Origin: Apiospora phragmitis
Lineage: Eukaryota; Ascomycota; Sordariomycetes; Amphisphaeriales; Apiosporaceae
Length of the DNA stretch: 64,000 nucleotides
NCBI GenBank assembly: GCA_038363925.1
Contig: JAQQWL010000006.1
Location: 4,320,501-4,384,500, forward strand
Direction: 5' to 3'
The notes under the pieces: generated by a model
The model's input: the letters and a program-made list of their open reading frames with translations, nothing else
Database searches by the model: none
What the model was told of the DNA's origin: nothing
Program-made: the position numbers and the translations under genes
Shown here: positions 1 to 13,413 of the stretch, in pieces
How the letters are laid out: every line of letters begins with the position of its first letter
How positions within the stretch are numbered: the stretch's first letter is position 1

Positions 1-249
1 TTAATTACTTTTATTTTTATAAATTATTATTTAAACTTTTAAATAATAATATTATAAGAATTATATCTATACCTAGCCTTAATAATACCGTCCGATAAGG
101 AAAAACTCTTATTACCACCTCTAGTACTTCTTAACGAGACCCTGTTATAGATATCGATAATAATGATAATAATAACGAGCTTATATAATAAACGCTAGCT
201 AAACGAATTAAAAAATTCGAATAAAAGAGCGTTAATTATTAGTATTATT

Positions 250-3200
250 ATGTTAAGTTCGAAAAAGAGCGTAACGAACTCTTAATTAAAGGTATTTTAA
301 AATAGATACTTTATAATATTAATGAGCTACGCGAAGAGGTACGTTTTTTTTATATAGCTATTAATATTATTTAAACCCTTATCGCGTTAAAAAAAGAGTA
401 TAAAAATTAATACGTTAACTTTTTTTAATAAAATAAGCGGAAATTTCCGAAGCTTTTTTATTTAGGTTAAAGCTTATTAATAATTTTATAAAGGGACGTT
501 TTAAAACTTTATTTAATAAATTATTTACGTTATTTTATTTTTTAAAAGTAAGGTATTCGCTTAATTCGAACTTTATTTAAACGAACTCGTAAAAAACGAT
601 TAATAAGTTAAGCTATATTATATAGAAGTATAACGTATTTTCGAAAGTTACGACGGCTTCGAATAAGTCTTTAAGTTACTTTTTTAAGACCCCGACAAAA
701 AGCGATAGGCGGAGAGGGAACTTAAAACCTTTAAGTAAAAAGGATTAGCCGCTTTTTATATAACCGAATTCCGGTATATTATAGCTCGACTAAATTATAC
801 CGAAGCTATAAAAATTATAATATATTATTAAGGATTAAAAGATAATGTTAAGGATAAACTTAGCCGGTTTAACGCCCTTAATAATTTCTTTTTATATATA
901 AAATTTATTATTAAGATTAATATTTGTATATACGAGCGATACCGTGAAAAGCAGGGCGGATTTTAGCGGTAAATTAATCGAATTTAAGCTAATACGGGGC
1001 GATTACGTTAATATAATTATATATTATTTAAAAATATTACGGCGTATAGTTATTATAATAAACCTATAAACCTTAATATTATTAAATATAATAAATAAAA
1101 TAAGAAGTTATATAATACTTGTTATAATTATTAAAAACTAGGATATTATATTCGAAAATATTAAGTATTAAAAAAAGATTTTTAACGAATTTTAAAAAAA
1201 TAATATATTAATATTATTAAAATAAAAAATGTTTTTATAATAGTTATTAAAAATAATAGCGTTATTATTAAATATAGTAGTTTATTTTAAATAGTTTATT
1301 ATAATGATAGGTATATTTTTTATTTAATAAATAAGGAAAATATTAGATAATACTTTAAAGCCTTAAAAAACGAAGAGGACTATAGCTGAAACGTCGCGAT
1401 AATACGAAAGGAGTAACTTTTTCTTTATAACGAAAATAGTAATTCGATGAATAATATTATAAGTTAATTAAAATAATTAATAAATTACGAATATTTAATA
1501 AATATATTAATAAACGAGTTAATAAACGAGATCGTTAAAATTAAAAACTTTAAAATTAACGGGTGGTTAATTATTTTTAATATTTTTTACCCCGATTCGA
1601 AATATTTATATTAAATATTTATTACGGCCGGTTTTAATTAAAGAATTTACGGTAATTACGTAATAAAGAATAATTTATAAATCTCCTTTATTTACGAGAA
1701 ATATTTTACGCTTTTATAAATCTCGTGTATATATAATATTTATATAAAACACTTTATAAAAAAGCTCGAATACGAGTAGTTTCCTTGAAGGATTGGTAAG
1801 CAACCTATTACGTAATTATACCTAAATTATATTATCGAAAAAATCCGAACGTCGATCTTAAACGGACGACGCGCGTATTTATTAATATAAAAAGATTTAT
1901 AATAGTTACGATAATATTATTTAAAAGGACGAGATTAGAGGGAGTATTTCGAGAATTAATGTTTTAAATACGTTTAAAAAAAATCGCGAGCTTATAAACG
2001 TTTAAAAAAAAACGTTTAATACTTTTAAAACGTATAGGTATATATTTAATAAAAAAACCCCTTTATTATATTAAAAAAATTATAAAGCGTTTATAAATTA
2101 TTACGAATTTAATAAACCTTTAAATTATTAAAAAAAACTCGAACCTTAAATATTAAGAATAGTATTTTATACGGGGAAGAGTATAAAAATACTTTTATTA
2201 GTATATTAAAAAGCGCTTTATAAGGAATAGAGAGAATAATGGCGACGATACGAGGATCGATCGTAAGATATTATTAATAACCTATAAACGTAATGTTTAA
2301 AAAATAGACGCCGCTTATTATAAAAGAACGATGATAAGCGGACTAAGATAGGTCCCTATATTAAATAATAGATAATCGAGTTATTTATAAGTATATTATA
2401 TTAATATTAAGCGTAAAAAGAGTTTATATTAAAGCGTTACTCGATAGCGGAGTATAAAAAAACTATATTTCATTACGAATCGTTAATTGCTTTAAACTCG
2501 AATAATAGGAAAAAAACGCCTTATACTGATTTAAAACCGTTAATAAAAGATTTATAATTTATAACGATAGAGAAGTACGGAAAAAAGTTGTAAACCTTTT
2601 AATTAATATTAAAAGACGTTATAAACAAATTACGTATAATATTATAAACGTCGCAGGATACGATATAATTTTAAAGATATTTTAATTACGGATAAATAAT
2701 TTTAAAATTAATTAAAGAATAGGCTAACTTTAATAAGATATATTAAAAAGAGGTTTAATTAATAAGTAGCGATTTAAAAAGCGACCCTTTAATAAACTTA
2801 AAATTTTTAAAGTATATATTATTACTAAAAAGCTTAAATTAAACGTTATAATAATTATACTAAAAAAGTACCGGTAATTCCAAACACTTTTTAATAAAAA
2901 ATTAGAAATAGGTTTACCGTTTTATATATAGTAAAATTATAAAATACTTTTTAAAAATAAGAAAAAACCCTTATTTATACTTATATATAAACTTAACCAG
3001 GAGTACGAACAAGCCTTAAAAGAGTATATTATAAAAAACCTTAAAAAAAAAGTTATCCAACTATTCATATTATTAACAAGCTTCCTTATCCTTTTCGTTC
3101 TAAAAAAAAGTAAGGACGAAAAACTTAAATAACGTATATATATTAATTACCGGAAGCTTAACGAAATTATTATTAAAAACCGATACCCCTTACTTTTAAT

Positions 3201-5860
3201 TAGTAATTTACGGAATAAATTACTATACGCTAAAATCTTTATAATACTCGACCTCTTTAATATATATAACTTAATCCGAATTAAAAAAAAAAAAGTAAAA
3301 AACCGCGTTCCGAACTAAATACGGCTATTTTAAATACTAAACTATACCGTTTAACTTAATTAACGTACTAACTAACTTTTAATCTATAATTAACCACGTC
3401 TTACTAAAATACCTCAATAAATTCGTTATAATATACCTTAACGACATCCTTATCTATTCCGAGAACGACGAGCAATACCGAAAATACGTAAAACTAATAC
3501 TCTAAAAACTATAAAACGCTAACCTATTAATTAACCTAAAAAAGAACGAATTTTATTAACGATCCGTTACTTTTATAAAATACATAATATCCCTAGGCGA
3601 AATCCGAATAAAACCTTTAAAAATCTTAATAATTAAAGAATAACCCATACTTATAAGCGTTATAAAAATCAAATCTTTTTTAAAACTAGCTAATTACTAC
3701 CGGATTTTCGTCCCCAGATTTAATAAGATAGCGACACCGCTAATAAACCTAACAAAAAAAGACGAACCATTTTAATAAACAGAAAAAAAAAGACAAGGCC
3801 TTCTATAATATTAAAGAAAGAATTCTTAACGAACTAATACTTCGCGTAACAGACCCGTCTAAACCCTTCGAAATTAAAACCGACGTATTAAACTATATGA
3901 TCGAAAGATAATTAAATTAACGAAACGATAACGGAAAATCGCACCCCGTTACATTCTTTTCGAAAAAGCTTAACGAACTAGAGCTCAATTATTAAATCTA
4001 TAATAAAAAACTAATAACTATTATTAAAACTTATAAAAAATAAAGATACTATTTTAATAAAATAATAAAACTAATTAAGATCTATACCGATTATAAAAAC
4101 CTTATAACATTCATTACTATTAAAGAACTAAACAAATAATAAATACGATAATTTAAATTCCTTTCAAAATTTAACCTCACTATTATTTACCAGAAAAGTA
4201 ACGAGAACGGTCGCGCCGACGCGTTAAGCCGACGACCGGACTATTAAGAAAAAGTTCCGCCCGAAACGCGAACGATTCTTACTTATAACTAAGACGGTAA
4301 CCTCGCACTTTTAAAATAATTAAACGTTATAAACCACGTTTAATATAATAACGAATAGGTTACTAAATTCCGACAATTTAACTAAGACCTCGACCCTATA
4401 AATTACCTTAAGGACCACCTCGAAAACCATAACGGTTTCGCCTTTTACCGAGACAAGATCTATATCTTTAAGTAATACTATAAAGATTTTATCCGAGAAT
4501 TCTATAAATACCCTATATACGGATACTAAAAAATATTTAAAACCTGGAGAAGGATTACTAAATAATTCGATTATAAAAACCTCAAGCCGATCGTAGCTAA
4601 AGTAATTAATAAGTGCAACCTTTACAATAAAGCTAAAGCCGCTAGGCACCGATTATACAAAGAATTATAGCCGATCCCACCGTTAAATAAAGTATAAAAA
4701 ATTATTATACTTAATTTTATTATTAAATTACCCTTATTAAAAAAATTTTTAATTAAGATCAATTACGATAATATCTTAATAATTACGGATAAATTTACGA
4801 AATATACCTATTTCTTACCGTATAAAAAATTAAGTAATATTAACGATTTAATATATACGTTTCTCCGAATAATCGTTAACCAGCACGGGCTACCCGAAAT
4901 AATTATTTCCGATAAAAACAAACTGTTTATCGCCAAATTCTAAAGATCCTTAATAATATAACTCGGCGTTAAATATAAACTATCCACAGCTTACCACCCT
5001 TAAACAAATAAATAAACCGAGCGGATAAATTAAACCTTAAAGTAATATTTACACTATTATATTAATTATAAATAAAATAATTAAATATAATTATTATTAA
5101 TAATTTAATTCGTTTATAATAACGCGAATAATAAAGTTATATGTATATTATTATTTCGAGTAAATTACGAATATAATTTAAAAATTACTAGAAAACCTAT
5201 AAAAGGAGAGCTAATATTAATCGCGACTATTTAAATCGAAAAACTGAAAAAACTCTAAATTACGCTATAATAAGACCTCACCTTCCTTTAATAACGAATA
5301 AAAGGATACGCCGACTAAATAAGGTTAAAGGGACCAATTTTTAAAAAAGGAAAAAAAGTCTACCTTTTACGACGAAATATTAAAATAAAACGACTAAGTA
5401 ATAAATTAAATTTTAAAAAAATAAAACTATTTAAAATCGTAAAAGTTATTTTAAAAACTAATTATTAATTATTATTATTTAAAATAATATAGATATACCC
5501 TATATTTCATATTTTATTACTCGAGCTAACGGCCGAAGAAACCCTAGTCGATATATAACTAAAAGTCGAAATAAATTAATATAAATACGAAATCGACGAA
5601 ATTATTAATAAAAAAAAAACGAAACTTTTAATACCTCGTTTAGTAAAAAAGTTACTTATTAAAGGATAATATTTAAAAGCTTAGGAAACACTTAGTAAAC
5701 GCCGCGAAAAAACTTTAAAAGTTTGAAAAAAAGCTTCCCCCGCGGGGACTAACGGCTTAAAATCGGGGAAACCTATTAAATTAAGGGATAACTAATTAAT
5801 ATTTTTAAAAATACTTAAAAAACGTAGATTATTAAAAACGAAGTTCTTTTAATTAGTAAT
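250..5860 (+). mobile_element. Ty3/gypsy retrotransposon relic, probably a chromovirus
   Basis: Degenerate frames on the plus strand give the gypsy order of domains. A zinc-knuckle-like Cys stretch lies near 1110-1150. An aspartic-protease-like LLDSG stretch lies near 2440. Reverse transcriptase lies near 3140-3420, with YRKLNE, RYPLL and LDLFN-type motifs. The end of RNase H lies near 4190-4250 with a GRADALSRRP motif. Integrase lies near 4440-5030, including a GLPEIIISD-type catalytic segment and TAYHPQTNK. A short VEEINEYEVDEI-like piece near 5550-5600 resembles the start of a chromodomain. All frames are interrupted by TAA/TAG codons of the kind RIP makes, so no functional polyprotein can be read. 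The 5' LTR lies outside the window or is unrecognisable. Confidence 0.85.
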
Positions 5861-6589
5861 CAAAAAAGAAATACTATTTTCTTTATTTAGCTTTTATATT
5901 CTTTAACGAAACGTTTCCGAACGTTTTTCTATTATAACCTTTTTTATATAATAAAAACGGGCTAAATAACTTAAAGCAATAAATAATTACGTTTATAAAA
6001 AGAATAAAGTTTTTTTTATATTTAACTCTTCCGCCTTTAACTTTTTTTATTAAATAATCAGCTTTATTAAAGCCAACGTAATAAAGGTATTATTATAAAA
6101 ACAATTAACCTAAATATACTCCGAATAACGAAATAATTTCTCGTTTATATAATAAGCTAGGTTTTAGTGAAAATAACGAATATAAAGTATATTAATTAAA
6201 TTACCCGTGGATTCCACGTTAGCGGTAAGAGCTAAACGCGCGATAATTCTTTTAAACCGAGATTTTTCGATACGATTAATTATAATAAATAGATATTATA
6301 ATAAAAAATAATAAAGAAAAAGAAACCTATTATAATTTAATAATATAAATAATTAAGATATTTATAAAATCGATACTTTAAAAATAAAGCGGTTAGAAAA
6401 AGGAGAATAATATTATAACCCGACCTAATTATACGGTTAAAACCCTACTCGCCAGAACGGAACTATTATACCCCGACTAAGTTATAATATTATAATTATT
6501 AACCATACTATTAATTATATTAATATAAACTCCTTTATATTATAAAAACGTATAAATATAACTACGAAGATATTTTAAATAGCGAAAAG

Positions 6590-7045
6590 ATAGACCCGAC
6601 CCGGGAAAGTAACTAGGAAGGAACTACGGGACGAGGAGCGATTAAACTACCGCTCTAGTAAATAAGCTAGGAGCGACGGGATCACGACGCCCCTAAATAA
6701 GCTACTAAAATAGATCACCGTAATCCAAGGGATGGATCACCGTAAGCTAATAACGGGATCACTATAAGCTAAATAATTTAACCGATTAATAAAAGAAGAG
6801 ATTAGATATATAACGACAGACATTCCCTATATATTTTATATAAATACCCTTTACTTTAATAATTAATTTAAGTATTAATATTAACTTATTAATAAAATAA
6901 ACAACCTTAACAAAACTATTATAAATACCCCTAAACTTACGCACCTTAATTATTATTCGTTTTTACAAGCTATTACTTATTATATCGATAAAAACAACTT
7001 CTATCGCACGTTTAAATACTCTCTCGTATTACTAACATAAACCCC
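6590..7045 (+). repeat. Possible 3' LTR of the gypsy relic
   Basis: After the gypsy coding relic there is a non-coding stretch with repeated GGGATCAC-type words (about 6680-6770) followed by a TATA-like TATATTTTATATAAATACCC near 6830. That arrangement is typical of a fungal LTR promoter. The paired 5' LTR is not seen, so the limits are approximate and the call is inference from position and composition. Confidence 0.35.
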
Positions 7046-9290
7046 AGTACGTCTTACTAGGTTTCTTTTAGAACCTAGATAGCGTTCGTTATACTAACTA
7101 GTAAAAACAAGGCGGCGCTAATATCCTAAAACTCTCTTTAATAATTCTAGCTATACGGGCTATTAAAATTAAATTAAGTAACCTATATAATAGCTTCTAA
7201 ATAAATATCCTCGTTAATAAACTAATAATAAAACGCGACGTCCGTTAAATAAATAATGCCTTATCGTATATCTTTTAAATCGAGGTAATCGTACTCCTCT
7301 TCGTTATTTTTTAACTCTTTCTTATCCTCTTCCTAGTCCCGGATAAACGTTTTATACTTATTTTAAGAAAAGGGGCCTTATCCGACATTATCGCACGTTT
7401 AGAGATATTAATTCCTTATTCGGGACTACTCTTTAGCTAGGTAGTTTATCGATTAATAGCCTTACTTATAATAAATTCGGCAGGTTCCTCGTTCGAATTT
7501 CCGGTTTCTGTACGGTAATCTTGATCAAAAAGTGCCGGCGGGTCGCTAGATCCTTTCCTATCCTAGTAGTCGGCTATTATACGGTAATTTGCTACTATAG
7601 GCTGGTCCGTTTCCTCTCGTACGGTTAATTATAAACCGTTTATTAATTAAATACGTATTTATAACCGGGTTTTAATATAATTCCTCTATTAAATATCGTT
7701 TCGATAATATCTAGTCCGTTATTATACTTAACAATACGCGAAGGTTTAAAAATAACGCTTCGTATATTAGTTTTTAATTAATAAAAGCCGGTATAAACTC
7801 CGGAACTCCTCGATAAGCTTATACGACTACAGTATAAAAAGCGATCTTTCTTTCGAATCTTTTTCCGAAGGCTCGTTATACGAGTTGAAGCTTATTTAGT
7901 AGGATTTCTAAAACCTTAATAAGTTGTTTCTCGGCTTTTTCACTTTTTACTCGTACGAAAGAAGTTATCGTTTAATCCGTAAAATATTATACGTAGTTTA
8001 TTATCGTATTAAAATACGAGTTTATTAAGTAATATATTTCGTCTTATTTCTTTTCAAGTCCGATATAATTAAGGTAAAATACCTCCGCACGGTTAGAATA
8101 AATATTTAAACAAAATCGTATAATATTAGTCTTTTAATATATCTAGCCGGCGGTATATTTTAATAAATATCTATACTTTATTATAAAAGATATCGTATAG
8201 TTTACCGGTATAGTTCTTTTCTTTCTTTTATACCTTTAAAAAAGTAACGTCCTTATTCTAATCGATTTTATTATTATAAATAGCTCGGCTTAAAAGGATA
8301 TCGTACTTCGTAACGTATATTAAACCCGATAATTATACGGTCTAGTCCGGCGGTACCGGAATCGGAGAAAAAAAGGACGATATCTTACGACGCTTGGGTA
8401 TTTATAAATCTAAGGTTAGACGTCGGGCCTAAAGTGTCCCGTAGTATCGCGAACGATTACTCCGTATAAAGACCGGGTATTTCTCGCTTAGGCGGCGGTT
8501 ATTTAATTATTTATTTTAAAGAAGAATATAGAATATCCTCTTCTCAAGTTTCCGAAGTCGGTTTTACCGATCGGTTTTATTAATATATAAGAGCGGCCGG
8601 TAATACTAGGCTTATAAGCTTAGCTTTAAAAGATTCGTTTGTTAATATATTAACTCCGTATTCTTTAAAGTAATTAAAAAGCTCTTTTTTAAAATATACG
8701 GTTAATTTAATTAAATTAATACTCGGTTTATTTATTAAACTGGGTAATAAATAATTTTTAAAAGGAGGTCTTTTTTATTTTAAATACGTAATATTTTAAG
8801 AAATATTATATAAAATATATCGTAAATAGTTTAGGTATTATTACTTTGAAATGTAAGGTTAACGTTTTTTTTCTAAACTATTAAAAAAATCCCGATATTT
8901 TAAGAAACTTCTTTATACGTAAGTAATTCCAGGTTTAAAATCGTCGGTTTATTTAAGTTTAATATATCCGGGCTCGGTCTCGATTCGCCGACCGTAATTA
9001 ACTCTCATTTAATAGGGGTTATTATTTTATAAATAATATAATAAAGTTATTTAAATATATAATTATATATAACTTAGCTAGTTTCGCGTATAATTCGAAA
9101 CCTGGTCTCTTCTTTATAATATATACTTAAGAAAAAGGGTTCCTCCTCGTACGATTAATTTAATTCGGCTCTTCCTCTGAATTTCTAACGGGCGGAAATT
9201 CTCGGGGCTCCTTAGCACGGTCGCCTTTACATCGGTAAGGGCGTAAAACCATCTCTTTACTCTTATTAATTTATGATCGCTACGGGTAAT
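7046..9290 (-). mobile_element. Retroelement 5' coding relic (minus strand), family uncertain
   Basis: On the minus strand a short conserved open frame begins with an ATG near 9270 (RPYRCKGDRAKEP and following). The same sequence occurs again at 26725-26930, which marks it as part of a repeat. It lies just inside the LTR-like module at 9310-9510, as a gag start would. Further along (about 7400-7700) weak RKRT/FEGIE-like fragments resemble fungal copia gag, but RIP has erased too much to be sure. From 7046 to about 8990 nothing firmer can be assigned. Confidence 0.35.
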
Positions 9291-9309
9291 TATTAATTAA
9301 TATTAAATA

Positions 9310-9510
9310 AGCTTTCGTATATATGTATAAATTCCGGGTTTAATTAAGGTTTAATCGTTATATTTTATTATTTATATATATTCTTAGTACGAGCTGCGAA
9401 GGGTATTATATACCCCTCTTAATAAAACTAAAAAGGGGTTCGTACGCGTAAATATGTAACACCTTTTTTAAAGTAATATAAAAAACCTTAGTTCTTACTG
9501 TTTTAATAAT
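9310..9510 (-). repeat. LTR-like module, copy 1 (minus orientation)
   Basis: This contains the recognisable core with CTGCGAAGGGTATTATATAC, CCCCTCTT and GGGGTTCGTACGCG. The same core recurs in direct orientation at 26990-27163 and inverted at 12616-12810 and 29362-29560. The least mutated copy (29362-29560) begins TGTTAG and ends CCCA, about 200 bp, consistent with a short TG...CA LTR. Confidence 0.7.
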
Positions 9511-9899
9511 AATATTAATAAGATATATCTCTCTATACTTTTTATAAGTTTATTAAACTTTATATATATTTATTTTCTTTTATAAATATATTATTTATTT
9601 TTAATTAAGTTTATAAAAATTTAGCTTTTATTAAGCTTTAAAAGATAAATAATTAAAGAAATTAAATAATAAACTCTTTTATTTTATCTTAATAAGTTAT
9701 AAGCCTTTATATTTTAACGTATACTTTATTTTTTTTAATTAATAATTTAGCCTACTCTATTATTTATTACGAATTCCGAAATATATAAAATTTAATTAAA
9801 ACTTTTAAACATATAACGTACCTTATAAGCGAGCTACGTATATAAGCGAGCTGCGTACTTTTAATTAACTTTTCTCTTTTAATAAGTATAAAATAAAAA
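9511..9899. other. Unassigned AT-rich sequence
   Basis: RIP-degraded sequence between the LTR-like module and the Fot1/pogo relic. A short repeated phrase containing AAGCGAGCT(A/G)CGTA occurs twice near 9828-9855 and could belong to a transposon terminus. Nothing else is recognisable. Confidence 0.4.
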
Positions 9900-11300
9900 A
9901 ATAAAGAAAAAGGGTTTAATTTAATACTTTAAGCGCTTTAAAATAACTCGAAATTGAGTATACGAAAAGCTATAACGATATATCATGTCCTAGAATCGAC
10001 GTTACGCAGCCGACGACGCGGAATTCGACCACGATTAGAAATCTCTATAAACTCTCGAAAGTTTTTTAATTATAAAAAAGAATTACTTATTCGATATATT
10101 ATAAATCTAAATATATTATCGTTTTTTCCCTAATTAAGTAATATAAAAAATATAACGAATCGATTACTTAGCTTACGCGACGCGGGACGCGTCGGCGTTA
10201 ATTAGGCCTCTAACTTTATACGACGATAACTAAACCTCCGGACGCGTTTTAACCGAAGAATCGATTATTAAAAAGTTTTTTATAAAACATTTAACGCGTA
10301 TCGTGTATAATTTATTCACGTATAAGAAATAATTAATAAATATAAACTATAAAAAGAGGATATATATAACTTTAATAAGACCGGGTTTTTTATAAGTTAA
10401 ATCTCGTTCAAAATAGTCGTAACCACCTTTAATCGACGCGGAAAGCCTAGGGTAATATAATAAAGAACCGCGAATAGGTTATAATTATTTAAAACGTCGA
10501 ATTAAACGGTTACGCTATCCTTTCGTATATTATCTTTATTAAAAAAACGTACTTCTTTTTTTATTATAAAAATAGCTTATTACTAAAGAATTAAGTAATT
10601 CTAATTATTAAAAATAACTAAATTATAAATAAAAAAGGCGAGGATTAGATTTAATACTTTAATTAATATATTAAGTTTTATATAAAAAGTCGTTATCGTT
10701 TCTTAGTATTAAATAATTACGAAAATTATTACTCGATAACTTTTAAACTTTATTATAAAAAGAACTCGATTATTATACTTTATATATTTTCTTATTTATC
10801 GTATAAACTTAGACCTTTTAATATTAACTAATTTCGTATATTAAAAAAGGCGTACGGGAAAGAAATTAAATATTGTATACGGGCGTATATTACTTATATT
10901 TTAAAGGCGGACTTTTTATTAACGTTTTTAAAATCGTTCCAAGCGATTTTTACCGTTTCGAATATATAAAAAAGCTTTTAAAAAATAAGACTCGTTTCGT
11001 ATAATCCGGAATATATTATTTTATAATGAAATATAAAGTTACGTACTTTAATACTTTTAAAAACGTTTTCCGGCTTATTTATTCTTTAAGAATTAAAAAC
11101 TCAATATTTTAAAAAGTAAATAAAATACTTAACCGGCGCCGCCGTACGAAAAAAAACGACTATAAAATAGAAGATCATTTCGTATATGAGCTAAAAAAGA
11201 CTTATAGTTTTAAAAGGACGTTAATAAATAATTATAAAACGAATCGCGTCGAAGGGATAATTATACGAGGATGTTTAAGAGACGCTTATAACGCTATAAA
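9900..11300 (+). mobile_element. Fot1/pogo-type DNA transposon relic (DDE transposase)
   Basis: Plus-strand frames retain the order of a Tc1/mariner-superfamily Fot1/pogo transposase. A helix-turn-helix region with a TRDASALIRPLTLYDDN-like character lies near 10160-10230. A GFxIxxxxxKIVVTTFNRRGKP-like first catalytic region lies near 10385-10450, followed by the VTL...ILSLLKKRT equivalent near 10500-10550. The second catalytic region is near 10690-10830. The KKAYGKEI signature just upstream of the C-terminus lies near 10845-10875, and a Cys-containing tail follows near 11270. Numerous stop codons make it inactive. Identification rests on motif order. Confidence 0.65.
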
Positions 11301-12410
11301 ATTTACGGAAAGCCCGGGTATAATACGCGTACTTATTAGAATAATATAGAAACCTTTAAAAATAATTATTATTAATATATTTATTTAATTATAAGCGTTA
11401 TAATTAAAATTTATAACTTATAAGCCTTAATAATAAAAAGTACGCAGGTCGCTTATATGCGCATCTCCCTTATAGGGTACGTTAAATTATTATTACTTTT
11501 ATTAGTTTATAATAATAAATAAAAACTTGAAAACTCACTTTTTAAAAATCCTTTAATTAAAAAACGAAAAAGATTTACATATATAAGATATAATGTAATA
11601 TAATATATTAAAAATAAAATATTAAAATTAATAAATAAAGAGTCGAATAATTAAACTTTATAATATTAGAAATAAATAATAGTTAAGATTATATTATATA
11701 AAACTATTATTTAAGTTATATCGTTTTTAAAACTATATAATTAAATAAAAAACGAGAAAAACTCGAAAGTAATATATAATATAATTTATCGAGCGGTTAG
11801 TAAAGTTTTTAATAATATATTACCGGATTTAATAAAGTAATGTAATATAAATTTTTAAGCTAATTTTAATACCTATAAAAGGTTTCTTATAAAGCTTATA
11901 TATTTATTAATTTTAACGATATAAGAGATATATACTTAAACTATTCTTAATTTTAAAGACGAGACTTTAAAAAGGCGATTTTAAACTAAATAATTCTATA
12001 ATAAAGCTTTTAAATAAAATAATTAAAGAGTTATTTAACGAATTTTATTTATAACTACGGCTAATAATTAGTCTAGTATTGTTTAATTAATAAATAAGAA
12101 ACCTTTAAATTAAAAATAAAGCGGATTTTATTATTTAAAAACATTAAAACCGAGATAAAAGAAAATAACGGTCGAATTAACCCTTTATTTATAATTATAA
12201 AAATCTTAAATATAAAACATATTTAAAATATTATTCATAATATTAAAAAAGTTAAAAATAATACCCTCGCTATAACATTTATTATACTAAGCTTATCTTA
12301 AACTTTTTCTTTTTAAAAAACGAAAAAAAGAGAAAAGATAAAAAAGATATCTTCTTTTTTAACGAGGTATAATATATCTCGATATATAACGGCGTATCTA
12401 TTATTATTAT
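11301..12410. other. Unassigned AT-rich sequence
   Basis: Strongly RIP-degraded DNA. No transposon domain or gene can be read on either strand. Confidence 0.4.
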
Positions 12411-12860
12411 TACTTTTAAACGATTAAAATAATTAATTAAAAAGACTTATTATTTGATAAAATTAATATTAAAAAAATATAATATTACTTATATAGCTTA
12501 AGCAGGTACCGAATACCGGATTAGCGTAACCCATTCGTACGAGACCCTTACGAAGAGAAGACTCGTTTTAAAAAAGAGAGCTAACTAAGTTTATTATTAT
12601 AATAAAAACTGCTAATATTAAAATAATAAGAACTAAGGTTTTCTATACTATTTTAAAAAAAATTGTTACGTACCTGGCGTACGAACCCCTTTTCATTTTA
12701 TAAAGAGGGGTATATAATACCCCTCGTAGCTCGTATTAAAAATAGACATGAATAAAAGAATATAGTAATATAACCTCGATTAAACTTAGAACCCTCGTAT
12801 ATATAAACAGCTTATTTAATACTTAATATTAATTATACTCCACTTTTATCTTATTTATAT
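12411..12860 (+). repeat. LTR-like module, copy 2 (plus orientation) with flanking internal sequence
   Basis: Positions 12411-12615 match 29150-29361 in direct orientation, sharing AGGTACCGAATACCGGATTA and GAGACCCTTACGA. Positions 12616-12810 are the LTR-like module inverted relative to 9310-9510. Positions 12810-12850 continue into leader-like sequence that matches the reverse complement of about 9270-9300. Internal end plus LTR plus leader is what a tandem or recombined element junction would give. Confidence 0.65.
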
Positions 12861-12935
12861 TATAAAACCCGGGCTTTATATATATTATATATATTTAATA
12901 ATAAATTATTTAAAACATAACATTTCTCTCGAGTT

Positions 12936-13413
12936 ATGTGCAAAACCGTTATTCGTTGCCTAGTCTATGCGCAGGAGGGGTGCTTACCTTATGCTGACAA
13001 TGCAAAGATAACACAATACGACCATGAACCAACATGACCAGAACCAACATATGCATGACCCACCAGAGCCACGAACCAACATAACCAATCTAGTTGCTCC
13101 GCGGTAGAACATGCGTTTTCTTGGATTACGATCTTGTATGTAATTGGTGAGATGCTTGAAATAGTGTCGCATTGGAGTATATCAAGGCCACTAATCTTCG
13201 CATTAGTGGATGTCCACTTTTGCGTGCGAGAAATAGAATACAGGCTACCTTCTGGCTGCATAAATGGATTAGTACTCGGAGGCACCCCCCGGCTCAAAAG
13301 ATTGTGTCAACTGTCACCCGTTCCATACCTATCCTTCCTCTATTACTACATAGACCTCGCCCCGCAAACGCTTTACTTTCTTCGAGTTGGGAGTGTTAAT
13401 ACATCACCAAAAG
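12936..13413. other. Transition into GC-rich DNA upstream of the terpene synthase
   Basis: Base composition changes abruptly near 12935. The short open frames present on both strands overlap one another and show no domain or signal sequence. It presumably holds the terpene synthase promoter. No convincing TATA element is seen. Confidence 0.5.

Larger units (their letters stand above)
1..12935. repeat. AT-rich RIP-mutated transposon block 1
   Basis: The whole stretch is very AT-rich and full of stop codons in all frames. CpA and TpG are scarce, TpA is abundant and CpG is retained. That dinucleotide bias is what repeat-induced point mutation leaves in ascomycete repeats. Composition switches to ordinary GC-rich sequence near 12935. 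Recognisable relics inside are listed separately. No intact gene is visible. Confidence 0.9.

Noticed and set aside
4320..4649. 109-codon minus-strand open frame in AT-rich DNA
   Set aside because: It is antisense to the gypsy integrase relic. RIP removes stop codons on one strand by chance while creating them on the other, and there is no domain.
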